A stretch of DNA of 64,000 bases from Owenweeksia sp. (GCA_028277105.1 JANQHO010000169.1:1-64000), one strand, 5' to 3'; positions 52,663-61,755 are shown, counted from the stretch's first letter. Notes: generated by a model from the letters alone, not told the origin. Program-made: numbers and translations.

Positions 52663-53727
52663 TTAAAAATCGAGAGTCAATTGCACACCACTCCGGTTTC
52701 TGTTGCTTTCCAGATTAGATAAACTTATGCCTAATAGCCTTACCGGTCTCTCGGGAAAAGTACTGTTTAGCAGTTCAAGGATCTTATCAAAAATATCTTT
52801 CCTGTTATGTACGTAATGTTGGAAGGTGTAACTGCGGGTGTGTATCTCAAAATCGAAATATTTGATCTTAAGGGTTAGGGTTTTTCCCTTGGCACCGGCA
52901 CTTTCAATGCGATCAGTTAGTCTTCCCATAATATTCTCCAATGATTCCTTCATTTCCTCAAAGGTGCTGAGATCATTGAAGAAAGTCCTTTCGGCACCTA
53001 TGGATTTGCGTATGCGATTGGGCTTAACCCGGCTTTTATGGATTCCTCTAACTATGTTGTAGTAATGTACCCCGCTTTTACCAAATTCTCTGATGAGCAA
53101 AGCCTGATCCCAGGTTTTGAGATCTTTTCCATTGTGAATGCCCAGGCGTTTCATCTTTTCAGCAGTTTTTTGCCCTATGCCGTGAAACTTTCCTATCGGT
53201 AAGCCTTCCAGAAAAGCAGTAACTTGGTCTGGCATGATGGTCTTTTGACCATTCGGCTTATTGATATCTGAAGCAACTTTAGCCAAAAATTTATTGACAG
53301 AGATTCCCGCTGAAGCCGTTAGGCCGGTTTTTTCATATATTTCTCTCCTTATTTCTTTGGCAATCTTAGTAGCCGTTTTTATTCCTTTTTTGTTCTCTGT
53401 TACATCGAGGTAAGCTTCATCTAAAGACAAGGGTTCCACCAGATCAGTATAGTCGTAAAATATCTCTCTGATCTGCCTGGAGACTTTGGAATATTTTTCA
53501 AAATTGGATCGTACGAAGATGATGTCGGGACATTTGCGGTAGGCCAAAGCAGAAGGCATAGCAGATTTCACTCCGTATTTACGGGCTTCATAACTGGCAG
53601 CAGCAACCACCCCTCTTTCTCTTGAGCCACCAACTGCAACTGGTTTTCCCCTCAGATGAGGGTTGTCTCTTTGCTCTACAGAAGCATAAAAGGCATCCAT
53701 ATCTATATGAATGATTTTGCGACTAAT
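52663..53727 (-). CDS. dinB: DNA polymerase IV, apparently starting at ATT
   Basis: This Y-family polymerase copies damaged DNA with the sliding clamp. The first ATG (53700) falls inside the catalytic motif: the codons before it read SRKIIHID, so the full motif is RKIIHIDMDAFYASVEQRD and the first catalytic Asp lies upstream of that ATG. The upstream frame is open to a stop near 53780 but holds no ATG, GTG or TTG. ATT at 53727 is the best start, giving 354 residues; CTG at 53742 is a second choice. Other motifs are PLSLDEAYLDVTE (second Asp and Glu), the HhH segment FHGIGQKTAEKMKRLGIHNG and the little-finger domain, ending in GVQLTLDF, a clamp-binding tail. Confidence 0.88.
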   Translation of the reverse strand: MSRKIIHIDMDAFYASVEQRDNPHLRGKPVAVGGSRERGVVAAASYEARKYGVKSAMPSALAYRKCPDIIFVRSNFEKYSKVSRQIREIFYDYTDLVEPLSLDEAYLDVTENKKGIKTATKIAKEIRREIYEKTGLTASAGISVNKFLAKVASDINKPNGQKTIMPDQVTAFLEGLPIGKFHGIGQKTAEKMKRLGIHNGKDLKTWDQALLIREFGKSGVHYYNIVRGIHKSRVKPNRIRKSIGAERTFFNDLSTFEEMKESLENIMGRLTDRIESAGAKGKTLTLKIKYFDFEIHTRSYTFQHYVHNRKDIFDKILELLNSTFPERPVRLLGISLSNLESNRNRSGVQLTLDF

Positions 53728-53869
53728 ATTATCTGAAGTATTCAGGGTAAAATGAATTTTAAGGAAAACAACGGTGTTTTAAAATTACTGTTTTTAAAAA
53801 TTATAAAGCTCATGATCAGGGGTGCAGCTAATGATTTCAATAATGATGTTTTAGTACTTTCGCCAGCAG

Positions 53870-54316
53870 ATGCTTTCCAAAAAATCTAAATACGCGATAA
53901 ATGCCCTGGTATATTTGGCGCGCAGGGCCAAGGAAGGAGCAGAGAAAGTACAGATTGCAGAAATATCTGAAGAACAGAATATTCCCAAGAAATTTTTAGA
54001 AGCTATTTTACTTGACCTTAAAAATGCAGGTATTTTGGGAAGTAAAATGGGCAGGGGCGGAGGTTACTATTTCAGGAGGCTTCCACGGGAGGTAAACCTG
54101 GCAGAAATACACCGCTTGTTTGACGGGGCAATTGGCTTGCTGTCCTGTGTTACTTATCAGTATTACGAGAAATGCGAAGAGTGTATAGATGAAGAAAGCT
54201 GCGGTATCAGAGAAGCTATTTTAGAAGTGAGAAACAGTACCGTGGAAATACTAAAGAGAAATACAATTGAAGAGATCCTCAACAGGGAAGATATCTTAAA
54301 AAGAAGCCGGAAGTAA
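53870..54316 (+). CDS. Rrf2-family transcription regulator
   Basis: The 148-residue protein has the Rrf2 winged-helix start MLSKKSKYAINALVYLARRA, recognition region IPKKFLEAILLDLKNAG and wing GRGGGYYFRR. C-terminal cysteines in SCVTYQYYEKCEECIDEESC could hold a Fe-S cluster as in IscR and NsrR, though the spacing differs from IscR. It may respond to iron, redox or sulfur state. It faces dinB divergently. Confidence 0.85.
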   Translation: MLSKKSKYAINALVYLARRAKEGAEKVQIAEISEEQNIPKKFLEAILLDLKNAGILGSKMGRGGGYYFRRLPREVNLAEIHRLFDGAIGLLSCVTYQYYEKCEECIDEESCGIREAILEVRNSTVEILKRNTIEEILNREDILKRSRK

Positions 54317-54333
54317 AGTGTTTTAACCAAATA

Positions 54334-54361
54334 AAAAAAGCTCCTGGAGGGGAGCTTTTTC
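54334..54361. terminator. Bidirectional terminator
   Basis: Stem AAAAAGCTCC with GGAGCTTTTT between the convergent Rrf2 and T9SS cargo genes, with A-run and T-run on either side. Confidence 0.85.
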
Positions 54362-54376
54362 ATCCGTAGGAGAAAA

Positions 54377-56179
54377 TTATTTTTTGATCAGACGAATGGC
54401 ATTACCTTCCTCATCTTTGACCATATAAAAACCTTTAGCTTGTTGACTCAGGTCTATAGATCTGGTTACATCGGTTTCCATGATAAATCTGCCATTCATA
54501 TCATAAACCTTGTATATACCCGTGTTGTCAGTGTTAAATATACCTGTACTAGGGTTAGGATAGAAACTGTTTAGCATATTCACAGCATTTTCTTCTATAC
54601 CTACAATACTAGCTCCCAATTCGTAAAAACTAATAGTTCCACTTACTTCACTTGATACGATTATTAAGGCTCTTCCAGAAGGGCTTTCGGTAGCCGGTAC
54701 AAAAACAATTCCTTCTGGTCCCAGGTCGCCCGCTGCACTATCGCTGGCCGAAACGGAAAAATCGCGATTTAACTCATATTGGACAAAAGAAGGACTGGCC
54801 GGATTCGTTAAGTCGTAGATCATAATACCACCCATACGCTCCAAACCTATAAAAGCGTAAAGGGTTCCATCTACTTCACCTACAGCAACAGCTTCAGGCT
54901 CAGGACCCTTGTCATCACTGCGGTTCTGAAAAGACGAATTATCATCATTAGTAGAGTTGAATTCATTTGGATATGCCTGGGCAATAATATTCTCAAATTC
55001 ATCACCGCTATCCCAAACCAACTGGCCGTTTTCATCCCATATACTGAAAGAGCGGGCACCAAAACAAAACAGTGAATCGTAAGTACCGTTGTTATCGTTA
55101 TCGCCTAAACTGGATGTGATTTTTAAACGGCCCAAAACGTTATCATTTTGCAATACTGCAGCAGCGGGGAAATTGGTTAGGTTAAGAGTTACGTCTTTAA
55201 CTCTTTCTTCTTCACTGTAAGCGTTGTAATCCCTGGCATCCCCTTCATTGGCAGTAGCAATATAAGTTTGGCCACTAACTTCAAAAGCTGTAATAGCATC
55301 GGGTTGATACATACCAAAAAGATAGTCATAGGTATCTATGTTGATTGTTCCCCTAGTATTTGAAGCATCCAGGCCATTACCCATTACACTGTGATCTTTG
55401 TACCCTAAACCAACTACCGTATCTAAGCTGGATGATGTTAAATCGATAATAGCTAAAGCATTATTTTCCTGACATACAACATAGGCTTTGGTAGAAGAAC
55501 CATCTACGGTGATATATTCGGGCTCCAGATCCTGAGAAGGCATTTGTAAGCCATCGTTGCCGTATATATTGATCAAAGGATCGTAATTGCCATTGTCGAG
55601 GCTGGTAAAATCAATATCGGTTATGTCGTTCTGAGTTAAGTTGGCAGGGTCGTTAGTTCCAATGTTAATGATACTTACAGAACCTATCGGGTCAGTGGTG
55701 TAGTCAGAAGTAGGTTCTCCTTCGTTGGCAACCAGAATTTTTAAACCGTCAGGAGTAAAAGTAACCATATCGGGCAGAGCACCAACCTGCAACTGGCTGA
55801 TATAAGTTCCATTGGTATCGATAAAGAGCACTTTACCTGGCAATTGAGGAAGGTTAGCTTCACCGGCAATAGCAACAACATTTTTTCCACTATAGGTAGC
55901 AACACTATTAACACCGGAAACATACAGACTCAAATCCACAGATGTGATGAGGGTAGGATTGTTCAGATCAGATATATCGATAATGTCTATCTGATTCAGG
56001 CTGCCATTAGTTGAAAACAAGCGACTGCTAAAGCTGTCGTAGGAAGTTATTTCGGTACCACCATCGTCATAAATACCAGTATAATAAGTTGATGCTTTGG
56101 AAAAGGGTAGCGTTTGAGCAACACTGCTAAGTATTGAAAACGTGAGGATAATGATCAAAGAGAGTAAATTTTTTTTCAT
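54377..56179 (-). CDS. Secreted choice-of-anchor I protein with T9SS type A sorting signal
   Basis: From the ATG at 56179 the signal peptide is MKKNLLSLIIILTFSILSSV with cleavage near AQ. The main part is the choice-of-anchor I, alkaline phosphatase/esterase-like beta-propeller (IDIIDISDLNNPTLITSVDL, PDMVTFTPDGLKILVANEGE, ITAFEVSGQTYIATANEGDA, GPEPEAVAVGEVDGTLYAFI, LGPEGIVFVPA). The last 75 residues are a type A sorting domain (NMLNSFYPNPSTGIF, YDMNGRFIMETDV), the mark of T9SS cargo. It is thus exported past the outer membrane by the system to which PorQ belongs. Confidence 0.88.
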   Translation of the reverse strand: MKKNLLSLIIILTFSILSSVAQTLPFSKASTYYTGIYDDGGTEITSYDSFSSRLFSTNGSLNQIDIIDISDLNNPTLITSVDLSLYVSGVNSVATYSGKNVVAIAGEANLPQLPGKVLFIDTNGTYISQLQVGALPDMVTFTPDGLKILVANEGEPTSDYTTDPIGSVSIINIGTNDPANLTQNDITDIDFTSLDNGNYDPLINIYGNDGLQMPSQDLEPEYITVDGSSTKAYVVCQENNALAIIDLTSSSLDTVVGLGYKDHSVMGNGLDASNTRGTINIDTYDYLFGMYQPDAITAFEVSGQTYIATANEGDARDYNAYSEEERVKDVTLNLTNFPAAAVLQNDNVLGRLKITSSLGDNDNNGTYDSLFCFGARSFSIWDENGQLVWDSGDEFENIIAQAYPNEFNSTNDDNSSFQNRSDDKGPEPEAVAVGEVDGTLYAFIGLERMGGIMIYDLTNPASPSFVQYELNRDFSVSASDSAAGDLGPEGIVFVPATESPSGRALIIVSSEVSGTISFYELGASIVGIEENAVNMLNSFYPNPSTGIFNTDNTGIYKVYDMNGRFIMETDVTRSIDLSQQAKGFYMVKDEEGNAIRLIKK

Positions 56180-56265
56180 TGTGTGTTCTATTTTAAAGCA
56201 AAGCAATAAACAGCTTGAGGAACTAAAGTTACCCTATTGTTAATTTTATAGGTAATACCAACTAG

Positions 56266-56405
56266 TTAAAGTTGAAAACCCATACCAACGTAAATATTGC
56301 GGGGAGCAGAAGGAATAATACCACGGCCGGGATAGCCGGTAGCCCTGTGGGTAAAATGGGCATTGTCGGTCAAACTATTAATGCCGGCTCCCAAAAGCAA
56401 ACGTT
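56266..56405 (-). pseudogene. C-terminal remnant of a TonB-dependent receptor
   Basis: On the minus strand the frame reads [20 protein letters not shown], then PGRGIIPSAPRNIYVGMGFQL and a stop. This matches the last strands of siderophore-type TonB-dependent receptors (FTRRATxYPGPGIIPxxxRxFY...). The rest of the receptor, some 2 kb, is absent, and the readable part begins inside the last codons of hemL. A deletion that joined the two is the simplest reading. Confidence 0.7.
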
Positions 56406-57691
56406 TCCATTTCAAGGATAGTTTCTTTGGCTGCAGCGAGGGTTTGATCAATATCAGAAAGAGATAGAGCATTGCTTAAAAACCAACTTTCAAAAGCCGA
56501 TGGAGGTAAGTAGATTCCCCTTTTGAGCATGCCGTGAAAGAAATCTTTGAAGTATTGATTGTTGCCATTGGCGGCCGTATTGAAGTCTACCACAGGGCTT
56601 GCTGTGAAATGCAGGCTGATCATGGAACCTATGCGGTTTATCTGATAGGGGAGGGGCTTGCTTTCTAATAAGTCCTTCAGACCAATTTCTATAGCTTCAC
56701 ATTTTTGATCCAGTTGAAGGTAAACTTCAGGATGTGTTTTGAGGTACTGCAATAGAGTTAGTCCGGCAATCATAGCAATGGGGTTGCCTGAAAGAGTACC
56801 TGCCTGGTAAACCGGTCCGGTAGGAGCTATAAAATCCATGATTTCTTCTTTACCTCCGTAGGCACCAACAGGCATACCGGCTCCGATCACCTTGCCGTAG
56901 GTTACTATATCCGCTTCAATTCCCAGGGTTTGTTGAGCCCCACCAAATCCCAACCGGAATCCAGTCATTACCTCATCAAAAATGAGAATGATGTTTTCCC
57001 TATTACAAAGCTGACGCAAGCCTTCAAGAAATCCCTCTTGAGGTAAAATACACCCCATATTGCCGGGTATAGGCTCAATGATAACGGCTGCTATTTCTCC
57101 CTGATTAGCTTCAACTAATTTTTGAACACCCTGTAGGTCATTGTATTCAGCCAATAAAGTGTCTTGTGCAGTACCTGGAGTAACCCCAGGACTATCAGGA
57201 TATCCCAGGGTAACGGCTCCGCTGCCTGCTTTGATGAGAAAGGAATCACCATGCCCGTGATAGCAGCCGGCAAACTTTACAATCTTGTTTTTTCCGGTAA
57301 AACCCCTGGCCAGGCGGATAGCACTCATGGTAGCTTCAGTGCCGGAATTTACCATGCGGATACGATCTATATTGGGAATGCTTTCGCATATAAGCTGAGC
57401 TAATTGGACTTCCAGTTCAGTAGGAGCGCCAAAAGAAGTTGAGTCTATTACCTTTTGCTGAATAGCCTCTACGACCGGTTCATAGGCATGACCCATGATC
57501 ATTGGACCCCAGGAGGCAATGTAATCTATATAGCGGTTGCCGTCTTCATCGTAGAGGTAAGCCCCTTTGGCTTTCTTGATGAATAAGGGTATTCCTCCCA
57601 CCGATTTAAAAGCTCTTACAGGAGAATTGACCCCTCCGGGGATAAATTGGTTAGCTTTTTCAAAGAGATGCTTACTTTTTTGGGTATTCAT
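56378..57691 (-). CDS. hemL: Glutamate-1-semialdehyde 2,1-aminomutase
   Basis: The 437-residue PLP enzyme makes 5-aminolevulinate in the C5 heme pathway. Signatures are [60 protein letters not shown], and the PLP lysine near 266 in [17 protein letters not shown]. The C-terminus is normal to ETILEMETF, but the last codons (AFGSRH) come from the fused receptor remnant. It is the last heme gene, separated from hemB by the GxxExxY module. Confidence 0.95.
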   Translation of the reverse strand: MNTQKSKHLFEKANQFIPGGVNSPVRAFKSVGGIPLFIKKAKGAYLYDEDGNRYIDYIASWGPMIMGHAYEPVVEAIQQKVIDSTSFGAPTELEVQLAQLICESIPNIDRIRMVNSGTEATMSAIRLARGFTGKNKIVKFAGCYHGHGDSFLIKAGSGAVTLGYPDSPGVTPGTAQDTLLAEYNDLQGVQKLVEANQGEIAAVIIEPIPGNMGCILPQEGFLEGLRQLCNRENIILIFDEVMTGFRLGFGGAQQTLGIEADIVTYGKVIGAGMPVGAYGGKEEIMDFIAPTGPVYQAGTLSGNPIAMIAGLTLLQYLKTHPEVYLQLDQKCEAIEIGLKDLLESKPLPYQINRIGSMISLHFTASPVVDFNTAANGNNQYFKDFFHGMLKRGIYLPPSAFESWFLSNALSLSDIDQTLAAAKETILEMETFAFGSRH

Positions 57692-57710
57692 GATTTTTAG
57701 TTTTCCTAAA

Positions 57711-57812
57711 ATACAGAGAAACGGAGATACTAAGAATTATAAAAACTGTTTTGGACAGTAATTAATTTAGTTGATTAGGGTTATTTGCAGTTCTGTTTCT
57801 ATGCATCTTTAC
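57711..57812. repeat. Palindromic unit 1 (left, outer)
   Basis: ATACAGAGAAACGGAGATAC (57711-57730) is mirrored by GTTCTGTTTCTATGCATCTTT at 57790-57810, whose reverse complement contains GATGCATAGAAACAGAAC. The arms are imperfect and about 60 bases apart. This is the most diverged unit on the left. The 334-base gap that holds it has no gene. Confidence 0.5.
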
Positions 57813-57851
57813 GTTTAAATATTTATAAGTGATAGCAGGTGTATTTATTTG

Positions 57852-57945
57852 TTTTAACACAGAGAAACAGAGGCACAGAGGGTTAAAAGATTATCTGAAT
57901 GATTTTTTTATTTTGCATTAGTAGCTCTGTTTTTCTGTGTTCAAT
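57852..57945. repeat. Palindromic unit 2 (left, inner)
   Basis: The left arm AACACAGAGAAACAGAGGCA at 57856-57875 faces AGCTCTGTTTTTCTGTGTTC at 57923-57942, its reverse complement being GAACACAGAAAAACAGAGCT. The two arms could pair over about 18-20 bases. A further weaker copy of the left arm (TTTTAACCCAAAGAAGAAAG, 57997-58016) stands right before the end of the nuclease gene. Confidence 0.6.
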
Positions 57946-58025
57946 TGCTTCAGAGTTAAGAAGCAAAAAAGATTGTCTAGTATAAGTAATCATTTGTTTT
58001 AACCCAAAGAAGAAAGGAGGCTATT

Positions 58026-58433
58026 TTAGAATTGCTCGAAATAACCATTGATGACTCTTCTTACCCCATCGATCAATAAAGGTTCGTGAAAATTTATCAG
58101 GAGGCCAAGTCTTTTATCAGCCAATTTCAAGTAAGAGTAGAGCTGGACTTCGTGAACTTTATGGAGGTTTTCAACGGCTTTTAATTCCAGAACCAGACTG
58201 TTTTCTACTAAAAGATCGATATAGAAATTTTTATAAATGGATTTTCCTTTGTAGCTGATATTGACAGGAACCTCACTGTCTACCTTGAAGCCTTTGTTGA
58301 TTAGCTCCTCTAAAAGGCAAATATGGTAAACACTTTCTACCAGTCCTGGTCCTAATTCTCTGTGGACTTCAATGGCACAACCAATAACCTGATCAGTTAA
58401 GTAGTTCCACTGTATTTCAGTTCTTAGTTCCAT
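58026..58433 (-). CDS. GxxExxY protein, PD-(D/E)XK nuclease-like
   Basis: The 135-residue protein has the naming motif G30-L-V-E33-S-V-Y36 and then a nuclease-like core: D73 in FYIDLLVENSLVLELKAVEN, E83-L-K85, and Q97xxxY101 in HEVQLYSYLKLADKRLG, the QxxxY seen in RecB/Cas4-type nucleases. The order D, ExK, QxxxY fits the PD-(D/E)XK fold, so metal-dependent cutting of DNA is possible, but the family has no proven activity known to me. It sits alone inside the heme operon, with two palindromic repeat units on each side. Confidence 0.85.
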   Translation of the reverse strand: MELRTEIQWNYLTDQVIGCAIEVHRELGPGLVESVYHICLLEELINKGFKVDSEVPVNISYKGKSIYKNFYIDLLVENSLVLELKAVENLHKVHEVQLYSYLKLADKRLGLLINFHEPLLIDGVRRVINGYFEQF

Positions 58434-58506
58434 ATCCTCATTAGTGCAGTTTTCAGTTTAAATTGGGATAAATGTTTTGAATAAAATAGTCATTATCATT
58501 TTCCAT

Positions 58507-58607
58507 TGTAACACAGAGAGATAGAGACATAGAGGTTTTTTTAAAACTATTTTCAGCAATTCTGCTTAAGCTACGCATAATTCTGTTTCTCAGTGTCTCT
58601 GTGTTTG
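58507..58607. repeat. Palindromic unit 3 (right, inner)
   Basis: TGTAACACAGAGAGATAGAG followed by ACATAGAGG (58507-58535) faces ATTCTGTTTCTCAGTGTCTC followed by TGTGTTTGG (58580-58608). The reverse complement of the right arm reads AACACAGAGACACTGAGAAA, close to the left arm over about 26 bases. This is the best-preserved unit. It lies in the 346-base gap between the nuclease gene and hemB, which has no other gene. Confidence 0.65.
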
Positions 58608-58650
58608 GTTTGTTAGAAGCCTGATACTAGTTGGTGTTAATTATTTTATT

Positions 58651-58725
58651 GTAAAACAGAGAGTTATAGAACAGTTTTTGATAAGAAGTATTTATAGCTC
58701 TGTATCACGGTGTCTATGTGTTGGA
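58651..58725. repeat. Palindromic unit 4 (right, outer)
   Basis: GTAAAACAGAGAGTTATAGA followed by ACAG (58651-58674) faces ATAGCTCTGTATCACGGTGT followed by CTATGTGTTGG (58694-58724), whose reverse complement is an ACACATAGACACCGTGATAC-type copy of the same sequence. Arms are imperfect. The end lies 55 bases from the hemB stop. Confidence 0.5.
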
Positions 58726-58779
58726 TTGTTTCACAAGCTAATGATAATTGACAAGATGCCTTAATTATTGGTTTTTGAT

Positions 58780-59748
58780 TTATATCAAATATTTGATGAT
58801 ATCCTTTACAAAATAGGTGGCGATCAGATCGGCTCCGGCTCTTTTGATAGCGGTTAAAGATTCTACCATGGCCTGCTCTTCGTTGAGCCAGTCTTTTTGA
58901 GCGGCAGCTTTGATCATGGCGTATTCACCGCTTACGTGATAAGCCGATACCGGAACGGAAGAAACTTCTTTAACAGATTTTATCACATCCAGATAAGCCA
59001 TAGCTGGTTTTACCATTACTATATCAGCTCCTTCTTGTATATCGAGCAGAGCTTCCTTAATCCCTTCCCTGTGATTAGCCGGGTTCATCTGATAAGTTTT
59101 TTTATCACCAAAACCCGGGGCGGAATCCAAAGCATCGCGGAAAGGACCGTAAAAGCAGGAAGCATATTTGGCACTATAGGCCATAATGCCGGTATTGATA
59201 AAGCCAGTGGTTTCCAAAGCTATGCGCATTGCCTCGATGCGTCCGTCCATCATATCGCTGGGAGCTATAAAATCAGCTCCGGCCTGAGCATGGGAAACCG
59301 CCATTTCTGCCAATACTTCTACCGTTTCGTCATTTAGTATTTCTTCATCTTCTACTAAGCCATCATGACCGTAAGACGAATAAGGATCCAAAGCCACGTC
59401 CGTCATTAAACATATACCGGGGACAGCTTCCTTAATTTCCCGGATAGCTCTTTGCATCAAGCCATCGGGATTCAGGGCTTCTTTGCCGGTATTGTCTTTG
59501 AGCATTTCGGAAACTTTGACAAAAAGCAAAGCCGAGCGGCAGCCCATTTTCCATAATTCTTTTACTTCTTTCCTCAAAAGATCGAGGCTAAAGCGATAGT
59601 AGCCCGGCATCGAATCAATTTCTTCTTTGATATTCTTGCCCTCGGTAGCAAATAAAGGAGCAATAAAATCAGTGGGAGAGAGGGAGGTTTCGGCTACCAT
59701 ATCCCGTATAGCCTTGCTGGCCCTGAGCCTGCGGGGTCTTATATTCAT
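58780..59748 (-). CDS. hemB: Porphobilinogen synthase
   Basis: The enzyme joins two 5-aminolevulinates. The start at 59748 (MNIRPRRLRASKAIRD) overlaps the hemF stop as ATGA; an in-frame ATG at 59757 is less likely. Signatures are DVALDPYSSYGHDG, ASCFYGPFRDALDSAPGFGD with the first Schiff-base region, and GADIVMVKPAMAYLDVIK with the active lysine near 250. The metal loop lacks the three-Cys zinc site, so it should be a magnesium-type enzyme. Confidence 0.95.
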   Translation of the reverse strand: MNIRPRRLRASKAIRDMVAETSLSPTDFIAPLFATEGKNIKEEIDSMPGYYRFSLDLLRKEVKELWKMGCRSALLFVKVSEMLKDNTGKEALNPDGLMQRAIREIKEAVPGICLMTDVALDPYSSYGHDGLVEDEEILNDETVEVLAEMAVSHAQAGADFIAPSDMMDGRIEAMRIALETTGFINTGIMAYSAKYASCFYGPFRDALDSAPGFGDKKTYQMNPANHREGIKEALLDIQEGADIVMVKPAMAYLDVIKSVKEVSSVPVSAYHVSGEYAMIKAAAQKDWLNEEQAMVESLTAIKRAGADLIATYFVKDIIKYLI

Positions 59749-60650
59749 GTAATCCAATCTTTAGGTTTTTGTAATACTTTTATCAGCTTTTCCTCTTCGG
59801 TACCGGGCTTGGGTTGGTGGTTATAATCCCAGCGTACGCGAGGAGGCAGACTCATCAAAATACTTTCGGTTCGGCCATTGGTTTTAAGGCCAAAAAGGGT
59901 TCCACGGTCGTGTACCAGGTTGAACTCTACGTAGCGCCCCCTTCTTATTTCTTGCCAGTAGCGGTTTTCTTCGCCCCAGGGTGTATTTACCCTTTTTTCC
60001 ACTATAGGAAGGAAGGAAGGAAGAAAAGCCTTTCCCATATCTATATCAAATCCCATCCAGTCCCGGGCTGATCTGTTCCGGTCAGGTCGCAGATAATCAA
60101 AAAAAGTGCCTCCAATGCCGCGCCCTTCGTTGCGGTGGTGGTTGCGGAAATAGTCGTCACACTGTTTCTTGAATTTTGGATAGAGGTCTTCTCCATGCCT
60201 GTCGGCCGCTGTTTTTTGGGTTTGGTGAAAATGAACGGCATCTTCTTCAAAAAGATAATAAGGAGTGAGGTCAGCTCCACCGCCAAACCAATGATCTATT
60301 CTTTCATCTTTATTGTTGTACATCTCAAAATAGCGGTAGTTGGCGTGAGTAGTGGGGACGAAAGGGTTTTCAGGGTGAATGACCAGGGAGATACCACAGG
60401 CAAAAAAGCTCTCCCCATCGGTTTTCATATTTTTTTTAAGGGCCTCTGGCATCTTGCCGTGTACTAAGGAAGTACTTACGCCTCCTTTTTCAAAAATATT
60501 TCCGTTGCTGATCACCCTGGAGCGACCGCCACCACCTCCGGGTCGTTCCCAATGGTCCTCTACAAAACGTGCTTTGCCGTCAATTTCTTCCAGAGCCTTG
60601 CAAATTTCATCCTGCAGGCTTCTTATGAATTCTGTGAATTCTTCTTTCAT
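59745..60650 (-). CDS. hemF: Oxygen-dependent coproporphyrinogen III oxidase
   Basis: The 301-residue enzyme makes protoporphyrinogen IX with oxygen. Signatures are RPGGGGGRSRVISNGNIFEK, GISLVIHPENPFVPTTHANY, WFGGGADLTPYYLFEEDAVH and GGTFFDYL, with RGRYVEFNLVHDRGTLFGLK at the C-terminus. Its presence points to an aerobic lifestyle. It overlaps hemB by four bases; an 85-base gap separates it from hemE. Confidence 0.95.
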   Translation of the reverse strand: MKEEFTEFIRSLQDEICKALEEIDGKARFVEDHWERPGGGGGRSRVISNGNIFEKGGVSTSLVHGKMPEALKKNMKTDGESFFACGISLVIHPENPFVPTTHANYRYFEMYNNKDERIDHWFGGGADLTPYYLFEEDAVHFHQTQKTAADRHGEDLYPKFKKQCDDYFRNHHRNEGRGIGGTFFDYLRPDRNRSARDWMGFDIDMGKAFLPSFLPIVEKRVNTPWGEENRYWQEIRRGRYVEFNLVHDRGTLFGLKTNGRTESILMSLPPRVRWDYNHQPKPGTEEEKLIKVLQKPKDWIT

Positions 60651-60735
60651 CTATGTTTTATTTCACCCCCTTATCATGCAAGTTTGGTATGTCTCCCTAA
60701 AAGGGGACAGCTAAAATTTATTTTAGCAAGGGTTA

Positions 60736-61755
60736 CTAACCATATTCCTTAATAGCCTCCACAAAAGCTTTGGCATGAGCTACCGGTATATTGGGTAAGA
60801 TACCGTGCCCCAGGTTAGCCACATAGCGATATTTACCAAAGTTATCTACCATTTGCCGGGCTAGTTTTTTGATCTCAGGAATTGGAGATAATAGCCGGGC
60901 CGGATCAAAATTTCCCTGCAGGGTTACGTGATATTGAGTGAATTCTCTAGCCATATGTGGACTGATAGTCCAGTCGATTCCCAAGGCAGAAACTGGCATT
61001 TGAGCCATTTCTTCCAGGGCAAACCAGCAACCTTTGCCAAAAACTATAACAGGGGCCAGATGGTGAATAGCCTCTACGATTTCACGAATGTAGCGGAGTG
61101 AAAAAATCTCGTAATCAACAGGGCTGAGCAGGCCACCCCAGGAATCAAAGATCTGAATGGCATCGGCTCCGCTGGCAACTTTCTCTTTGAGGTAGGCTAT
61201 GGTAGCATGGGTTATTTTTTCCAATAGAAGGTGAGCTGCTTCCGGTTGGGTATAACAGAAGGCTTTGGCTTTGTCGAAGGTCTTGCTTCCTTTACCTTCT
61301 ACCATATAGCAGAAAACGGTCCAGGGCGATCCGGCAAATCCGATCAGGGGAACAGCATCATTGAGTTCTTGTTTTGTAAGTCTGAGAGCATCCATAACAT
61401 AATGGAGACGATCTTTTACATCGATCTCAGGTATAGCTTCTACTTGCTCTTTAGTGCGTATTGGATCGGGAATTACCGGGCCTGTACCGGGGATCATTTG
61501 TACTTCTACCTCAAGAGCCTGGGGAATCACTAATATGTCAGAAAAGATGATAGCGGCATCAACACCCACTTGGTGAACGGGCATTACGGTAATCTCGGTG
61601 GTCAATTCGGGGGTTTCCACTCTTTCAAAAAAGCTGTACTTCTCGCGCAACTTCATATAGTCTGGTAAATAGCGCCCGGCCTGGCGCATCATCCACACAG
61701 GGGGTCGTTCCACTTTTTCACCCCGCAGGGCTCTCAGAAAAAGGTCGTTTTTCAC
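60736..61755 (-). CDS. hemE: Uroporphyrinogen decarboxylase
   Basis: The 339-residue enzyme removes four acetate carboxyls from uroporphyrinogen III. Signatures are [20 protein letters not shown] (residues about 17-36), [37 protein letters not shown] and [20 protein letters not shown]. The start overlaps the hemD stop by four bases. Confidence 0.96.
   Translation of the reverse strand: MKNDLFLRALRGEKVERPPVWMMRQAGRYLPDYMKLREKYSFFERVETPELTTEITVMPVHQVGVDAAIIFSDILVIPQALEVEVQMIPGTGPVIPDPIRTKEQVEAIPEIDVKDRLHYVMDALRLTKQELNDAVPLIGFAGSPWTVFCYMVEGKGSKTFDKAKAFCYTQPEAAHLLLEKITHATIAYLKEKVASGADAIQIFDSWGGLLSPVDYEIFSLRYIREIVEAIHHLAPVIVFGKGCWFALEEMAQMPVSALGIDWTISPHMAREFTQYHVTLQGNFDPARLLSPIPEIKKLARQMVDNFGKYRYVANLGHGILPNIPVAHAKAFVEAIKEYG

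Noticed and set aside
57711-58725. CRISPR array
   Set aside because: The repeats alternate in orientation, differ in sequence and are not separated by equal spacers; no cas genes are near.
60651-60735. Hairpin GTCTCC-CTAAAA-GGGGAC between hemE and hemF as a riboswitch or attenuator
   Set aside because: The stem is only about six pairs with a wobble and no T-run; it is too weak to call.
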